Shown one piece after another: positions 8,559 to 15,873 of a DNA stretch of 18,567 nt (position 1 is the first letter of the stretch; the number at the start of each line of letters is the position of its first letter). A model generated the notes under the pieces. That model was given only the letters and a program-made list of their open reading frames with translations. It made no database searches and was not told the DNA's origin. This stretch comes from Bacillota bacterium (GTDB lineage: Bacteria > Bacillota > Clostridia > Acetivibrionales > DSM-1351), in NCBI GenBank assembly GCA_023443515.1, contig JAEZUC010000016.1:1-18567 (forward strand). Reading direction: 5' to 3'. A program made the translations under genes and the position numbers.

Positions 8559-8587
8559 ATTATATAATAAATCCTTGAGATTTTCCA
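8559..8587 (-). promoter_or_regulatory. Candidate proB promoter
   Basis: On the minus strand, TGGAAA (8587-8582, 4 of 6 matches to TTGACA) is followed after 17 nt by a perfect TATAAT (8564-8559). It lies at the end of the PAP2 gene, about 43 bp before the proB start, and would let proB be transcribed independently of PAP2. Confidence 0.45.
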
Positions 8588-9280
8588 CTATACTTCTTGC
8601 TGGTATGATGCACTTTTTTCTTTAAATAAATAAAAGCTTACAAAGTGTTCTATTTTACTATACACGTACTTGTTTTCAAAAACCAAAAACAAGGCTATCC
8701 CCAGAACCGTAGAAGCAACGGCATCCAGAATACTATGCTGCTTAGTGAACCATGTTGACATATATATGGTAATACATATTGCTACTGATGAAAACTTCAT
8801 AAGCAACCCCTTACCATACCTTAATGTAAACAAGGTTATCAAAATAGTATCCAGCATATGGATACTCGGGAAACAATTGTACGGTCTGTCATTCCCGTAA
8901 ATAATCAGTACTGCTTTTTTAAGCAGGTTGTCAGGTGTAACCTCGGGACGCGGAACCGTTGTGGGGTAGATATAGTATATTGCAAAGCAAACAAACATTC
9001 CAATCAATATACTGAACAAAAGCTTGTAGTAGGTATTCTCGTCATAGTATGCCATAAGCAGGAGAACCCCAAAGGTATACAAATACCAGAATACGTAAGG
9101 TATAATAAACCATTCGTTAAATGGTATGAGATTATCCAGAAATATAGTCACATCGTGTGCGTTCTTGGTAGTAACATTGAGTAAAAAATAAATTCCCTGC
9201 GCCATTGGTATTAAAACCATCAGCAGTATTCTACGAAAATATACCTGCAAGTTGTCTTTATTTAATAAATTATCAGTCAT
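8588..9280 (-). CDS. PAP2 superfamily integral membrane phosphatase (variant motifs)
   Basis: The 230-residue protein has about five or six hydrophobic membrane segments. The three-part PAP2 phosphatase signature is recognisable but altered: PRPE (110-113) for motif 1, CFPSIH (136-141, H141) where classical enzymes have PSGH, and STWFTKQHSILD (175-186, with H182 and D186) where they have SRx5Hx3D. The SIH and KQH forms fit the branch that includes Aur1/inositol-phosphotransferase-like proteins. The substrate is probably a lipid phosphate or polyprenyl pyrophosphate at the membrane, but this is inference. Start ATG 9280 has GGAG (9289-9292) 8 nt upstream. It sits between the epimerase-like gene and proB on the same strand, with short gaps and no terminator seen. 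Confidence 0.82.
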   Translation of the reverse strand: MTDNLLNKDNLQVYFRRILLMVLIPMAQGIYFLLNVTTKNAHDVTIFLDNLIPFNEWFIIPYVFWYLYTFGVLLLMAYYDENTYYKLLFSILIGMFVCFAIYYIYPTTVPRPEVTPDNLLKKAVLIIYGNDRPYNCFPSIHMLDTILITLFTLRYGKGLLMKFSSVAICITIYMSTWFTKQHSILDAVASTVLGIALFLVFENKYVYSKIEHFVSFYLFKEKSASYQQEV

Positions 9281-9364
9281 GAATTTTTCTCCATCGGAAT
9301 ATAATATTTAACATATAATTATACTCAGATTTTGAAAAATAGTTTACAATATTGAAGAGAGAAT

Positions 9365-10231
9365 TTAGGAAAACTCGTATTCCCTTGACCATGTTTGTTC
9401 TGCACCCGGCTCAATATCAATACTAACAAATGCTTCCGGGCTTGCAACATGTTTTGTTCCCCACAAGGCAAATTTCAAGAGTGTAAAATGGTCAGTTTCC
9501 CTAACACCTGCTCCCGACTGGCTGTCAAAAAGCTCCCATGTATAGCTTCCACTGCATTTAAAATCCTTTAATTGGCAATAAAATTCTTCACTGAAGTTGT
9601 CAGGCCATGATATAACTCTGTCTCTACTGATAATCTCGCCACTGGCATTTTCCATATTTATATCACAAGGAAGTTTCAAAGAATAACTGCTTCCGATACT
9701 GTTTTCATCTATTCCTATAAAATTGTGACAGTACTCAGTAGTGCTTATTTTTTTGTCCCCGGTGTTCTCCAGCGAGTAAGTTATCTTTAACCTGTTTTGG
9801 CACAAACTTATACTTTTTTTATATTTGTATCCATAACCATTGTGCATAGCCATTACCGCAGAAAAATCAGCGGAAGTCTCATCGTTATTTACATTAAAAA
9901 CAAGGGGCTTGACCTCATATTTTCTGAAAAAGTCATAAGGCTCAGTATCAGGCCTCCTCAAAAGACCTACGCCAATCTTGGGGAAGTATTCTCCCACTGA
10001 CGTCTCGTCAAAGCCTACAGGCTCACGTATTCCGAATTCACCGCAGAGTCCGCAGCCCCCCGACCCCTTTCCCGTTTCCAAAGATTCCTTTACGCAAAAA
10101 GTATGTTTTGAGTCCAAAGTAACCTGAGTAATAAACCCGCACCAGTCAAATCTGGAACCATTATATTCTTCTCCGGGGTATGGTATCTCAACAGAAAGCC
10201 TCTCATTACTTAAAACAATATGATTACACAT
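9365..10231 (-). CDS. Aldose 1-epimerase (galactose mutarotase)-like protein
   Basis: The 288-residue protein has the layout of the galactose-mutarotase beta-sandwich superfamily: an N-terminal YNGSRFDWCGFI, a central region with EYCHNFIGID (around 163-172) whose histidine sits where mutarotases carry their catalytic His, and a C-terminal IDIEPGAEQTWSREYEF typical of the final strands. The segment GGCGLCGEFGI...GFDETSVGEYFPKIGVGLL looks like a conserved signature of a poorly studied subfamily. The sugar substrate is unknown and mutarotase activity is not certain, because the family also includes lyases and binding proteins. The start is secure: AGGAGG at 10238-10243 lies 6 nt before ATG 10231. 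It follows the EF-G terminator and may be the first gene of a run with PAP2 and proB. Confidence 0.75.
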   Translation of the reverse strand: MCNHIVLSNERLSVEIPYPGEEYNGSRFDWCGFITQVTLDSKHTFCVKESLETGKGSGGCGLCGEFGIREPVGFDETSVGEYFPKIGVGLLRRPDTEPYDFFRKYEVKPLVFNVNNDETSADFSAVMAMHNGYGYKYKKSISLCQNRLKITYSLENTGDKKISTTEYCHNFIGIDENSIGSSYSLKLPCDINMENASGEIISRDRVISWPDNFSEEFYCQLKDFKCSGSYTWELFDSQSGAGVRETDHFTLLKFALWGTKHVASPEAFVSIDIEPGAEQTWSREYEFS

Positions 10232-10271
10232 AAGTATCCTCCTTTAAATTGGTTTTCGCCAACATAATTAC

Positions 10272-10298
10272 CTTATATTACTATAAAGTGCCAGTCAA
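10272..10298 (-). promoter_or_regulatory. Weak candidate promoter for the epimerase-like gene
   Basis: On the minus strand, TTGACT (10298-10293) and TATAAG (10277-10272) are separated by 15 nt, shorter than the usual 16-18. They lie between the EF-G terminator and the epimerase-like gene, about 40 bp before its start. The short spacer keeps confidence low. Confidence 0.3.
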
Positions 10299-10313
10299 TA
10301 GTTTTCATAGTAA

Positions 10314-10356
10314 AAGGGCTGATGTTTTGGAAAAGAACCCAAAGCAGTCAGCCCTT
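10314..10356 (-). terminator. Stem-loop terminator of the EF-G paralogue gene
   Basis: AAGGGCTGA (10314-10322) pairs with TCAGCCCTT (10348-10356). The 25-nt loop holds a second helix (TTTGG with CCAAA). On the minus strand the stem ends in CCTTTT and lies 30 bp after the EF-G stop. The T-run is short. Confidence 0.6.
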
Positions 10357-10385
10357 AATAATAAATCGAAGTTATATAAACTAAA

Positions 10386-12470
10386 TTACTCTTCATCCTC
10401 CTCAACCATGTTCTTTTTGGCCTCTTCGATAACCTTGTTAGCAACAATAGACGGTGCTTCCTCATACCTTTCAAACCATAGCTTGAAGTAGCCACGTCCA
10501 TGAGTCATGGATCTCAAATCAGTGGCATACTTGAACATTTCAGACTGAGGAACCTCGGCTTCAACCTGCTGTTGTCCGTCCTCCAGCGGATTCATGCCAA
10601 GAATTCTTCCACGTCTTTTATTCAGGTCACCAATTATATCTCCCATGTAGTTTTCGGGTACAAAAACCTCTACATGTACAATGGGCTCCAGCAATACAGG
10701 TGAAGCCAGTGGCATTCCTTTTTTGTATGCAAGTCTTGCTGCTATTTTAAAGGCCATCTCCGAAGAGTCCACGTCGTGGTATGAACCGTCAACAAGCGTT
10801 GCTTTAAGGTTTACAACGGGATACCCTGCCAGAACACCGTGTACGATAGCTTCCCGCAATCCCTTTTCTACTGCAGGATGATAGGATTTTGGTACAGAGC
10901 CTCCGAAAATCTTTTCCTTGAATGTAAGATCCTCTGTATCACCATGCTCAAATTCAATCCATACATGACCATACTGACCATGTCCACCTGACTGTTTTTT
11001 GTGTTTTCCTTCAACCTTTACCTTTTTCTTGATTGTTTCCCTGTAGGGTATTTTGGGGTTAACAAGATTAACTGATACCCCGAACTTAGCTTTAAGTTTG
11101 CTGACAATAACATCCAGATGTTGTTCTCCTACACCTGATATAAGAGTTTGGTGTGTTTCTGTATTAATTGATACTTTGAATGTAGGATCTTCGTCTTGCA
11201 ATTTATGTAAACCTGAACTGATTTTTTCCTCGTCTCCTTTGGCTTTCGGTTCTACAGCCATTGAAATAGCCGGGTCGGGAAAAACTATTTTATCCAGAAT
11301 GACTTTGTTTGTCTGGTCGCAAAGAGTGTCGTTGGTATTTGTTCCTGCCAACTTAGCAACTCCGCCAATATCACCTGCTATAAGCTTATCTGTGGGAAGC
11401 TGTTTTTTACCTCTCATAACAAAAATCTGGCCGATTTTTTCTAACCTTTCAGTTGTAGAATTAAAAACTGAGGAATCTGCCTTCATAGTTCCTGAATAAA
11501 CTCTGAACATGGAGATTTTACCCACAAAGGGGTCAGCTATAGTTTTAAATACCAGTGCAGCAAGAGGTGCCGCCGGATCAGGCTTTATTTCAACAAATTC
11601 ATCCTTTCCTGCTTTTTCTGCCTTGACTTTCATAGCTTCAGGCGATGGCATAAAAGAAACAATGGCATTCATCAGCTCCAAGACTCCCAGGTTTCGGTAC
11701 GCAGATCCGCAAAATACAGGTGTTATTGTCCCGTCGGCTATACCCGCCTTTATACCCTTTTGCAGTTCCTGAGCTGTAAACTCATCCCCACTGAAAAACT
11801 TTTCCATAAGCTCTTCATCAGTTTCAGCTATTAGTTCATTTAGTGAGTTTTTTACTTGAGAAATTCTATCCGCTAAATCCGAAGGAATATCTGCATCTGT
11901 CAATTTATCCTTCTGAAATTTTTTCGCAGTCATATTGATTATGTCTACATAACCAACGTATTTGTCATCTTCATAGATTGGAATTTGGAAAGGTATAACG
12001 CTGTTTCCGAAAGTATCCAGCATTTTTTCATAAGTAGCATTGAAATTAGCGTTCTCTTCGTCCATTTTATTAACAAAGAATATTCTGGCTGCACCGGTTT
12101 CCTTTGCGTAAGCCCATGATTTTTCCGTTCCCACAGACACACCGCTTTTTGCAGAAACGACTATTACCGCACTTTCCGCAACCCGGATGCCTTGCATTAC
12201 TTCTCCTACAAAGTCGAAATAACCGGGAGTATCAATTACATTAATTTTATGGTCCAACCATTCGCAAGGTGCCATAGAAGTGCTAATAGATATTTTTCTT
12301 TTGATTTCTTCGGGATCATAGTCAGACGTTGTAGTCCCGTCAGTAACTTTTCCCAATCTGTCCAACACACCAGTATTGAACATCATAGCCTCTGCCAGTG
12401 TAGTTTTTCCACCTCCACCATGTGCTAAGAGGCATATGTTCCGTAATTTTTCCACGGAATAGTCCTTCAT
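10386..12470 (-). CDS. Elongation factor G-like GTPase (variant paralogue)
   Basis: This 694-residue protein has the full EF-G layout: GTPase domain (~1-275), domain II (~300-380), III (~395-470), IV (~475-595, with YHDVDSSEMAFKIA) and V (~597-670), then an acidic tail (EEDEE). The G motifs are AHGGGGKTT (~17-25), DTPG (80-83), NKMD (134-137) and CGSA (254-257). The P-loop is not the AHIDAGKTT of the main translocase, and the gene is not next to rpsL, rpsG or tuf, so it is best read as the EF-G-like paralogue group. Its role may lie in translocation, recycling or a stress condition, and is unproven. ATG 12470 is chosen because the GGGGG-rich site 12478-12484 lies 7 nt upstream; ATG 12476 would be only 1 nt away. 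Confidence 0.9.
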   Translation of the reverse strand: MKDYSVEKLRNICLLAHGGGGKTTLAEAMMFNTGVLDRLGKVTDGTTTSDYDPEEIKRKISISTSMAPCEWLDHKINVIDTPGYFDFVGEVMQGIRVAESAVIVVSAKSGVSVGTEKSWAYAKETGAARIFFVNKMDEENANFNATYEKMLDTFGNSVIPFQIPIYEDDKYVGYVDIINMTAKKFQKDKLTDADIPSDLADRISQVKNSLNELIAETDEELMEKFFSGDEFTAQELQKGIKAGIADGTITPVFCGSAYRNLGVLELMNAIVSFMPSPEAMKVKAEKAGKDEFVEIKPDPAAPLAALVFKTIADPFVGKISMFRVYSGTMKADSSVFNSTTERLEKIGQIFVMRGKKQLPTDKLIAGDIGGVAKLAGTNTNDTLCDQTNKVILDKIVFPDPAISMAVEPKAKGDEEKISSGLHKLQDEDPTFKVSINTETHQTLISGVGEQHLDVIVSKLKAKFGVSVNLVNPKIPYRETIKKKVKVEGKHKKQSGGHGQYGHVWIEFEHGDTEDLTFKEKIFGGSVPKSYHPAVEKGLREAIVHGVLAGYPVVNLKATLVDGSYHDVDSSEMAFKIAARLAYKKGMPLASPVLLEPIVHVEVFVPENYMGDIIGDLNKRRGRILGMNPLEDGQQQVEAEVPQSEMFKYATDLRSMTHGRGYFKLWFERYEEAPSIVANKVIEEAKKNMVEEDEE

Positions 12471-12494
12471 AATCATTCCCCCTTATTTTTACAA

Positions 12495-12581
12495 TTATTT
12501 CACACCTGTATAATAAATCGAGTTCCCCATCGGAAAAACGTTATCCGGGTCATACACACCGCCATAAAGGCCTGTTGTCAT
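12495..12581 (-). CDS. Small ORF of 28 codons upstream of the EF-G paralogue, unknown function
   Basis: An intact ATG-to-TAA frame encodes a 28-residue peptide that begins MTTGLYGGVYDPDNVFP and ends SIYYTGVK. It is rich in Gly, Tyr and Asp-Pro, with few of the Lys/Asn/Phe codons expected from random AT-rich DNA. A GAGG motif at about 12591-12594 lies 9-10 nt before ATG 12581. The stop is 24 nt before the EF-G start, so it could be co-transcribed as a leader peptide or a true small protein. The DNA inside the frame is visibly more GC-rich than the DNA on its right, as coding regions here are. I do not recognise the family. Chance occurrence remains possible at this length. Confidence 0.5.
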   Translation of the reverse strand: MTTGLYGGVYDPDNVFPMGNSIYYTGVK

Positions 12582-12742
12582 TTGTATAAAACCTCAATAC
12601 AAAAAGTAAAGTGAAACAGAATAAAAGGGCTTATATAAAATATATTTATTATTAACTATTCTATATCAGTACAAAATTACCTTTTTTATAATATAAATTT
12701 TTTTAAATCTTGTAGCTTATAGCTGTTTATAAATTTTTAATG

Positions 12743-12771
12743 TTGCTATATAATATAGGTTAATATAGCAA
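12743..12771 (+). promoter_or_regulatory. aroF promoter -10 region with 9-bp inverted repeat
   Basis: TTGCTATAT (12743-12751) and ATATAGCAA (12763-12771) form a perfect inverted repeat with an 11-nt centre. TATAAT at 12749-12754 lies in it, preceded by TGC as in an extended -10, with TTTATA (12726-12731) 17 nt upstream as a weak -35. Both promoter and operator roles are inferred from position about 130 bp before aroF. Confidence 0.45.
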
Positions 12772-12798
12772 TCAAGATAAAATGATTGGTTATATTAA
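12760..12798 (+). other. Leader RNA hairpin upstream of aroF
   Basis: TTAATATAGCAATCA (12760-12774) pairs with TGATTGGTTATATTAA (12783-12798) over about 15 bp with one small bulge and an 8-nt loop (AGATAAAA). Its left arm includes the right arm of the promoter dyad, so the two pairings exclude each other if both are in RNA. No T-run follows, so it is not a plain terminator. Confidence 0.45.
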
Positions 12799-12816
12799 AA
12801 GGGCTTAGGGTCCTTT

Positions 12817-12875
12817 GTAAAATGGTAGAACGGTGATTTTAGATTTTAAAAAACGTAAAACGGTAGAAAGGTGTT
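12817..12875 (+). repeat. Imperfect tandem repeat covering the aroF ribosome binding site
   Basis: Two 21-nt units (12817-12837 and 12855-12875) match at 18 of 21 positions, with core GTAAAA-(T/C)-GGTAGAA-(C/A)-GGTG. The second unit carries the aroF ribosome binding site (AAAGGTG, 10 nt before the ATG). The first unit has no start codon in reach. Confidence 0.6.
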
Positions 12876-12883
12876 GAATTTTA

Positions 12884-13909
12884 ATGATTATTGTAATGAA
12901 TCCAAAATCAAATCAAATGCAAATTGATGATGTCATCAACGTCCTGAAGAATTCAGGATTGGGAGTACATGTTTCACAGGGTACGGAAAGAACTATTATC
13001 GGTATAATCGGTGATAAAACGGTTCTTCGTGATATTCCACTTGAAATTATGCCGGGGGTTGAAAAACTTGTTCCCATTGTTGAATCCTTTAAGCTGGCAG
13101 GAAAAACATTTCAGCCTGAACCCAGTGTTGTGGATGTAAATGGCGTGAAAATAGGCGGTAAGGAATTGGTGCTGATGGCCGGCCCATGTGCCGTAGAAAG
13201 CCGAGAACAGATAATCGAAGCTGCTCAGGCAGTCAAAAAGTCGGGTGCACAGTTCTTAAGGGGAGGAGCTTTTAAGCCAAGAACCTCCCCATATGCTTTT
13301 CAAGGCCTTGAAGAAGAAGGGCTGAAGCTGCTAAAAGAAGCAAAGGATGCAACAGGCTTGCAGATAATAACAGAAGTTACCTGTGACAAGGCTGTAGAGG
13401 TGTCAATACCATATGTGGATATGTTTCAGGTAGGGGCACGTAATGTACAGAACTTCCAACTTTTAAAAGAAATAGGAAAATCCATGAAGCCGGTGCTTCT
13501 GAAAAGAGGTTCGGCAACTACTATTGACGAGTGGCTTAATGCTGCAGAATATATAATGAGTGAAGGTAACTACAATGTAGTACTTTGCGAAAGAGGTATC
13601 AGAACCTTTGAAACAGCTACCAGAAATACTTTGGATTTAAGTGCCGTTCCGGTAGTTAAAAATATGAGCCATCTGCCCGTCATCGTTGACCCCAGCCACG
13701 CTGCAGGAAAGTCCAAGTATGTACTTCCACTTTCCAGAGCCGCCATAGCAGCAGGTGCTGACGGCCTTATAGTCGAAGTACACCCGAACCCGATGTGCGC
13801 ACTCTCTGATGCAGCCCAGCAGCTGAAGCCGTCCGAATTTGACTTACTTTGCAAAGACATAAGCAAGCTTGCACCAATCCTGGAGAGAGAGTTTAACTAT
13901 GGATGTTAA
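12884..13909 (+). CDS. aroF: 3-deoxy-7-phosphoheptulonate synthase, type I-beta with N-terminal regulatory domain
   Basis: The 341-residue enzyme condenses phosphoenolpyruvate and erythrose 4-phosphate, the first step of the shikimate pathway. Residues ~1-70 form a ferredoxin-like regulatory domain as in the Thermotoga maritima enzyme, which mediates feedback inhibition by aromatic amino acids. The catalytic barrel follows, with GPCAVES (100-106), KPRTSPYAFQG, DPSHAAGKS and EVHPNP. The expected metal ligands C102, H272, E298 and D309 are all present at the positions known for the Thermotoga enzyme. The ribosome binding site AAAGGTG lies 10 nt before ATG 12884. The gene overlaps the downstream tyrA by 11 bp, so the two form an operon that commits carbon to tyrosine. 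Confidence 0.95.
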   Translation: MIIVMNPKSNQMQIDDVINVLKNSGLGVHVSQGTERTIIGIIGDKTVLRDIPLEIMPGVEKLVPIVESFKLAGKTFQPEPSVVDVNGVKIGGKELVLMAGPCAVESREQIIEAAQAVKKSGAQFLRGGAFKPRTSPYAFQGLEEEGLKLLKEAKDATGLQIITEVTCDKAVEVSIPYVDMFQVGARNVQNFQLLKEIGKSMKPVLLKRGSATTIDEWLNAAEYIMSEGNYNVVLCERGIRTFETATRNTLDLSAVPVVKNMSHLPVIVDPSHAAGKSKYVLPLSRAAIAAGADGLIVEVHPNPMCALSDAAQQLKPSEFDLLCKDISKLAPILEREFNYGC

Positions 13910-14999
13910 AAGTATATCAATAATAGGCCTCGGACTTATGGGTGGCTCATTAGCCAAGGCATTCAGGCACGAGTTTACGGATTTAAAAATATATGCCGTT
14001 GATAATTGTACCCAATCTCTCAGACTTGCTGAAAGTGAAGGGATTCTAAACAAGGGCTTTACAAATTGCTGTGAAGAAATATGGAATTCCGATATTATAT
14101 TTATCTGTACCCCGGTCAGTAAAACCATTGAATATGTAAACGAATTATCCTCTAAAATAAAAAAAGGCAGCATTTTGACAGATGTAGCCAGTACCAAAGG
14201 AGAATTGTTTAATTACATTGACAGCCTTGAAAATCCTCCGCTTTTTGTAGGAGGACACCCTATGGCCGGGACGGAAAAATCAGGCTATGCAAATTCGTTG
14301 GCACATATGTTTGAAAATGCATACTATGTGTTAACACCCACAAAGGGCTCCAGTGAAGATGCCATAAAAACATTGGAGGAGTTGCTCAAGAAAATAGGAG
14401 CCTTACCTATAGTGGTTTCCTCAATTGAACACGATACAGTTACAGGATGCATAAGCCACGTGCCCCATATAATAGCTTCTGCATTGGTAACTCTGGCCAG
14501 AAACCATGAAAACAGTCAAGGTCTGGTCAAACTTCTTGCAGCAGGAGGTTTCAAGGATATTACCAGAATTGCATCTTCAAACCCATCCATGTGGGAAGAT
14601 GTTGTTATTAGTAACGGGCCTGTTGTCGTAAAGCTTCTGGAAGACTATAAGCTTATCGTTGACAGTATGATAGATAATATTAAATCAGGTGAGAATAAAG
14701 AAATATACACCTTTTTTGATACTGCTAAAACTTTCAGGGATGGTTTTTCCAATACTGCTACAGGACTGCTTCCAAAGAACTTCCAGCTAATTGTTGATGT
14801 TACCGACGAACCCGGAATTATTGGAAAAATAGCAACTCTTCTGGGCAATAGCGGAATAAACATAAAAAATATAAATGTATCCAACAGCCGTGAGTATGAG
14901 CAGGGTTGCCTTAAAATCACCCTGTCTGATCAGGCAAATACGGATAAAGCTTATGAAATACTGGAAGCTTCTTCGTACATGGTTTTTAGAAAAGATTAG
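13899..14999 (+). CDS. tyrA: Prephenate dehydrogenase with C-terminal ACT domain
   Basis: The 366-residue enzyme oxidatively decarboxylates prephenate to 4-hydroxyphenylpyruvate, the tyrosine precursor, using NAD(P). The Rossmann motif GLGLMGG lies at 10-16; GGHPMAGTEKSG (118-129) and the substrate-binding HDTVTGCISHVPH (178-190, with the likely catalytic H187) follow. The C-terminal ~75 residues (from ~295, LIVDVTDEPGIIGKIATLL) form an ACT domain, suggesting allosteric control by tyrosine. ATG 13899 lies inside the end of aroF (overlap 11 bp) behind a GGAGAGAGAG stretch at 13882-13891; the in-frame ATG at 13869 would overlap more and lacks a clear site. A strong terminator follows the stop. 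Confidence 0.94.
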   Translation: MDVKSISIIGLGLMGGSLAKAFRHEFTDLKIYAVDNCTQSLRLAESEGILNKGFTNCCEEIWNSDIIFICTPVSKTIEYVNELSSKIKKGSILTDVASTKGELFNYIDSLENPPLFVGGHPMAGTEKSGYANSLAHMFENAYYVLTPTKGSSEDAIKTLEELLKKIGALPIVVSSIEHDTVTGCISHVPHIIASALVTLARNHENSQGLVKLLAAGGFKDITRIASSNPSMWEDVVISNGPVVVKLLEDYKLIVDSMIDNIKSGENKEIYTFFDTAKTFRDGFSNTATGLLPKNFQLIVDVTDEPGIIGKIATLLGNSGINIKNINVSNSREYEQGCLKITLSDQANTDKAYEILEASSYMVFRKD

Positions 15000-15016
15000 C
15001 CTTTTTAGAACACGCA

Positions 15017-15050
15017 AAAGCCGGCATATATAAAATGCCGGCTTTCTTAT
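15017..15050. terminator. Bidirectional intrinsic terminator between tyrA and rex
   Basis: AAAGCCGGCAT (15017-15027) pairs perfectly with ATGCCGGCTTT (15035-15045) over a 7-nt loop. On the plus strand the stem is followed by a T-rich stretch (CTTATTATT), and on the minus strand by a short T-run ending TTTTG. It can end both the tyrA and the rex transcripts. Confidence 0.88.
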
Positions 15051-15688
15051 TATTCTCTTTCAAACTTGTCATTCAGTTTATATCCAAGTACCATAAGGCT
15101 GTCGCTTAGATGTACGTTTTCCACTATTACATCATAAGGAATTTTCAAGTCCATAGGTGAGAAGTTCCACAGTCCTTTTACTCCCAATCTGGCTACTCTG
15201 TCAGCAACAGTGGCTGTCTCTCTGTAAGGCACGCAAAGCATTGCGATGTCAACCGGATTATGTAATATGAAATCTTCCAATAAATCCAAATTCATAACCT
15301 CAAAGTTTTTGAGCTTTTTACCTATTACTTCGGGATTTACATCAAAAATTCCAATTACTTTGAATCCTCTTTTAATAAAATTTTCATAATTGGATAATGC
15401 CTGTCCCATATTTCCGGCACCGATTATTATACAGTAAAACGTCTTGTTAATACCTAATATATTACCTATCTCGTTATATAAAGACTCAACATTATATCCA
15501 TATCCCTGCTGTCCGAAACCGCCAAAGCAATTTAAGTCTTGTCTTATCTGGGAAGCAGTTATTCCCATACGGCTACTTAGCTCTTTAGAAGACACCCTCT
15601 TAATACCAAGTTCAAGTAAGTAATTCAGGTATCTATGATAACGGGGAAGTCTTTTTATTACAGCCATGGAAATTTTCTTTGAAGCCAT
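15050..15688 (-). CDS. rex: Redox-sensing transcriptional repressor Rex
   Basis: The 212-residue protein matches Rex, the homodimeric repressor that leaves DNA when NADH/NAD+ rises and so controls fermentation and respiration genes. Residues ~1-80 form the winged helix (RLPRYHRYL, VSSKELSSRMGITASQIRQDLNCFGGFGQQGYGY). A Rossmann domain follows with IIIGAGNMGQAL (G90, G92, G95) and FDVNPE, then a C-terminal NFSPMDLKIPYDVIVENV and the swapped helix LSDSLMVLGYKL. ATG 15688 has GAGGTG (15698-15703) 9 nt upstream; a GTG start at 15700 would fall inside that site. Its promoter and a likely self-operator lie directly upstream. The gene is monocistronic here and diverges from the glycosyltransferase gene. 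Confidence 0.95.
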   Translation of the reverse strand: MASKKISMAVIKRLPRYHRYLNYLLELGIKRVSSKELSSRMGITASQIRQDLNCFGGFGQQGYGYNVESLYNEIGNILGINKTFYCIIIGAGNMGQALSNYENFIKRGFKVIGIFDVNPEVIGKKLKNFEVMNLDLLEDFILHNPVDIAMLCVPYRETATVADRVARLGVKGLWNFSPMDLKIPYDVIVENVHLSDSLMVLGYKLNDKFERE

Positions 15689-15721
15689 TAGAATCTTCAC
15701 CTCATAATTATTAGTGTTCGT

Positions 15722-15751
15722 ATTATATCATCTTTGTTATTTTATTGTCAA
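15722..15751 (-). promoter_or_regulatory. rex promoter with overlapping candidate Rex operator
   Basis: On the minus strand, a perfect TTGACA (15751-15746) and a perfect TATAAT (15727-15722) are 18 nt apart, about 35 bp before the rex start. The plus-strand stretch TTGTTATTTTATTGTCAA (15734-15751) fits the known Rex-box pattern TTGTTAA-N4-TTAACAA at 11 of 14 fixed positions and covers the -35 and the spacer, which fits self-repression. Confidence 0.7.
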
Positions 15752-15873
15752 TATCAAGGAGCTCTTTGAATATACTACATTTTCCCTTAGTTATTTTAAC
15801 ATGTTATTCAAGTTTTATACTTTTTATATACTAATTGATTACAGAAAATAGGTTAGTGTCATACTGTTAATTG

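Larger units (their letters stand above)
12582..12883. other. 302-bp intergenic region shared by the EF-G unit (-) and aroF (+)
   Basis: This AT-rich stretch separates the divergent EF-G and aroF units. It holds a weak minus-strand promoter candidate (TTGTAC 12674-12669, 17 nt, TAATAA 12651-12646), a 7-bp inverted repeat TTTGTAT/ATACAAA (12581-12587 with 12597-12603), the aroF promoter with its dyad, a leader hairpin and a tandem repeat, each listed separately where supportable. I see no tRNA and no convincing T-box. Confidence 0.5.

Noticed and set aside
12817..12875. T-box-like motif (GGTAGAACGGTG resembles GGTGGNACCGCG)
   Set aside because: Only about 10 of 14 positions match, there is no stem I with a specifier loop, and no terminator/antiterminator pair follows.
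15797..15806. TAACATGTTA palindrome between rex and the GT4-CsaB gene
   Set aside because: Ten bp of perfect palindrome in AT-rich DNA is expected by chance, and it does not fit the Rex-box spacing.
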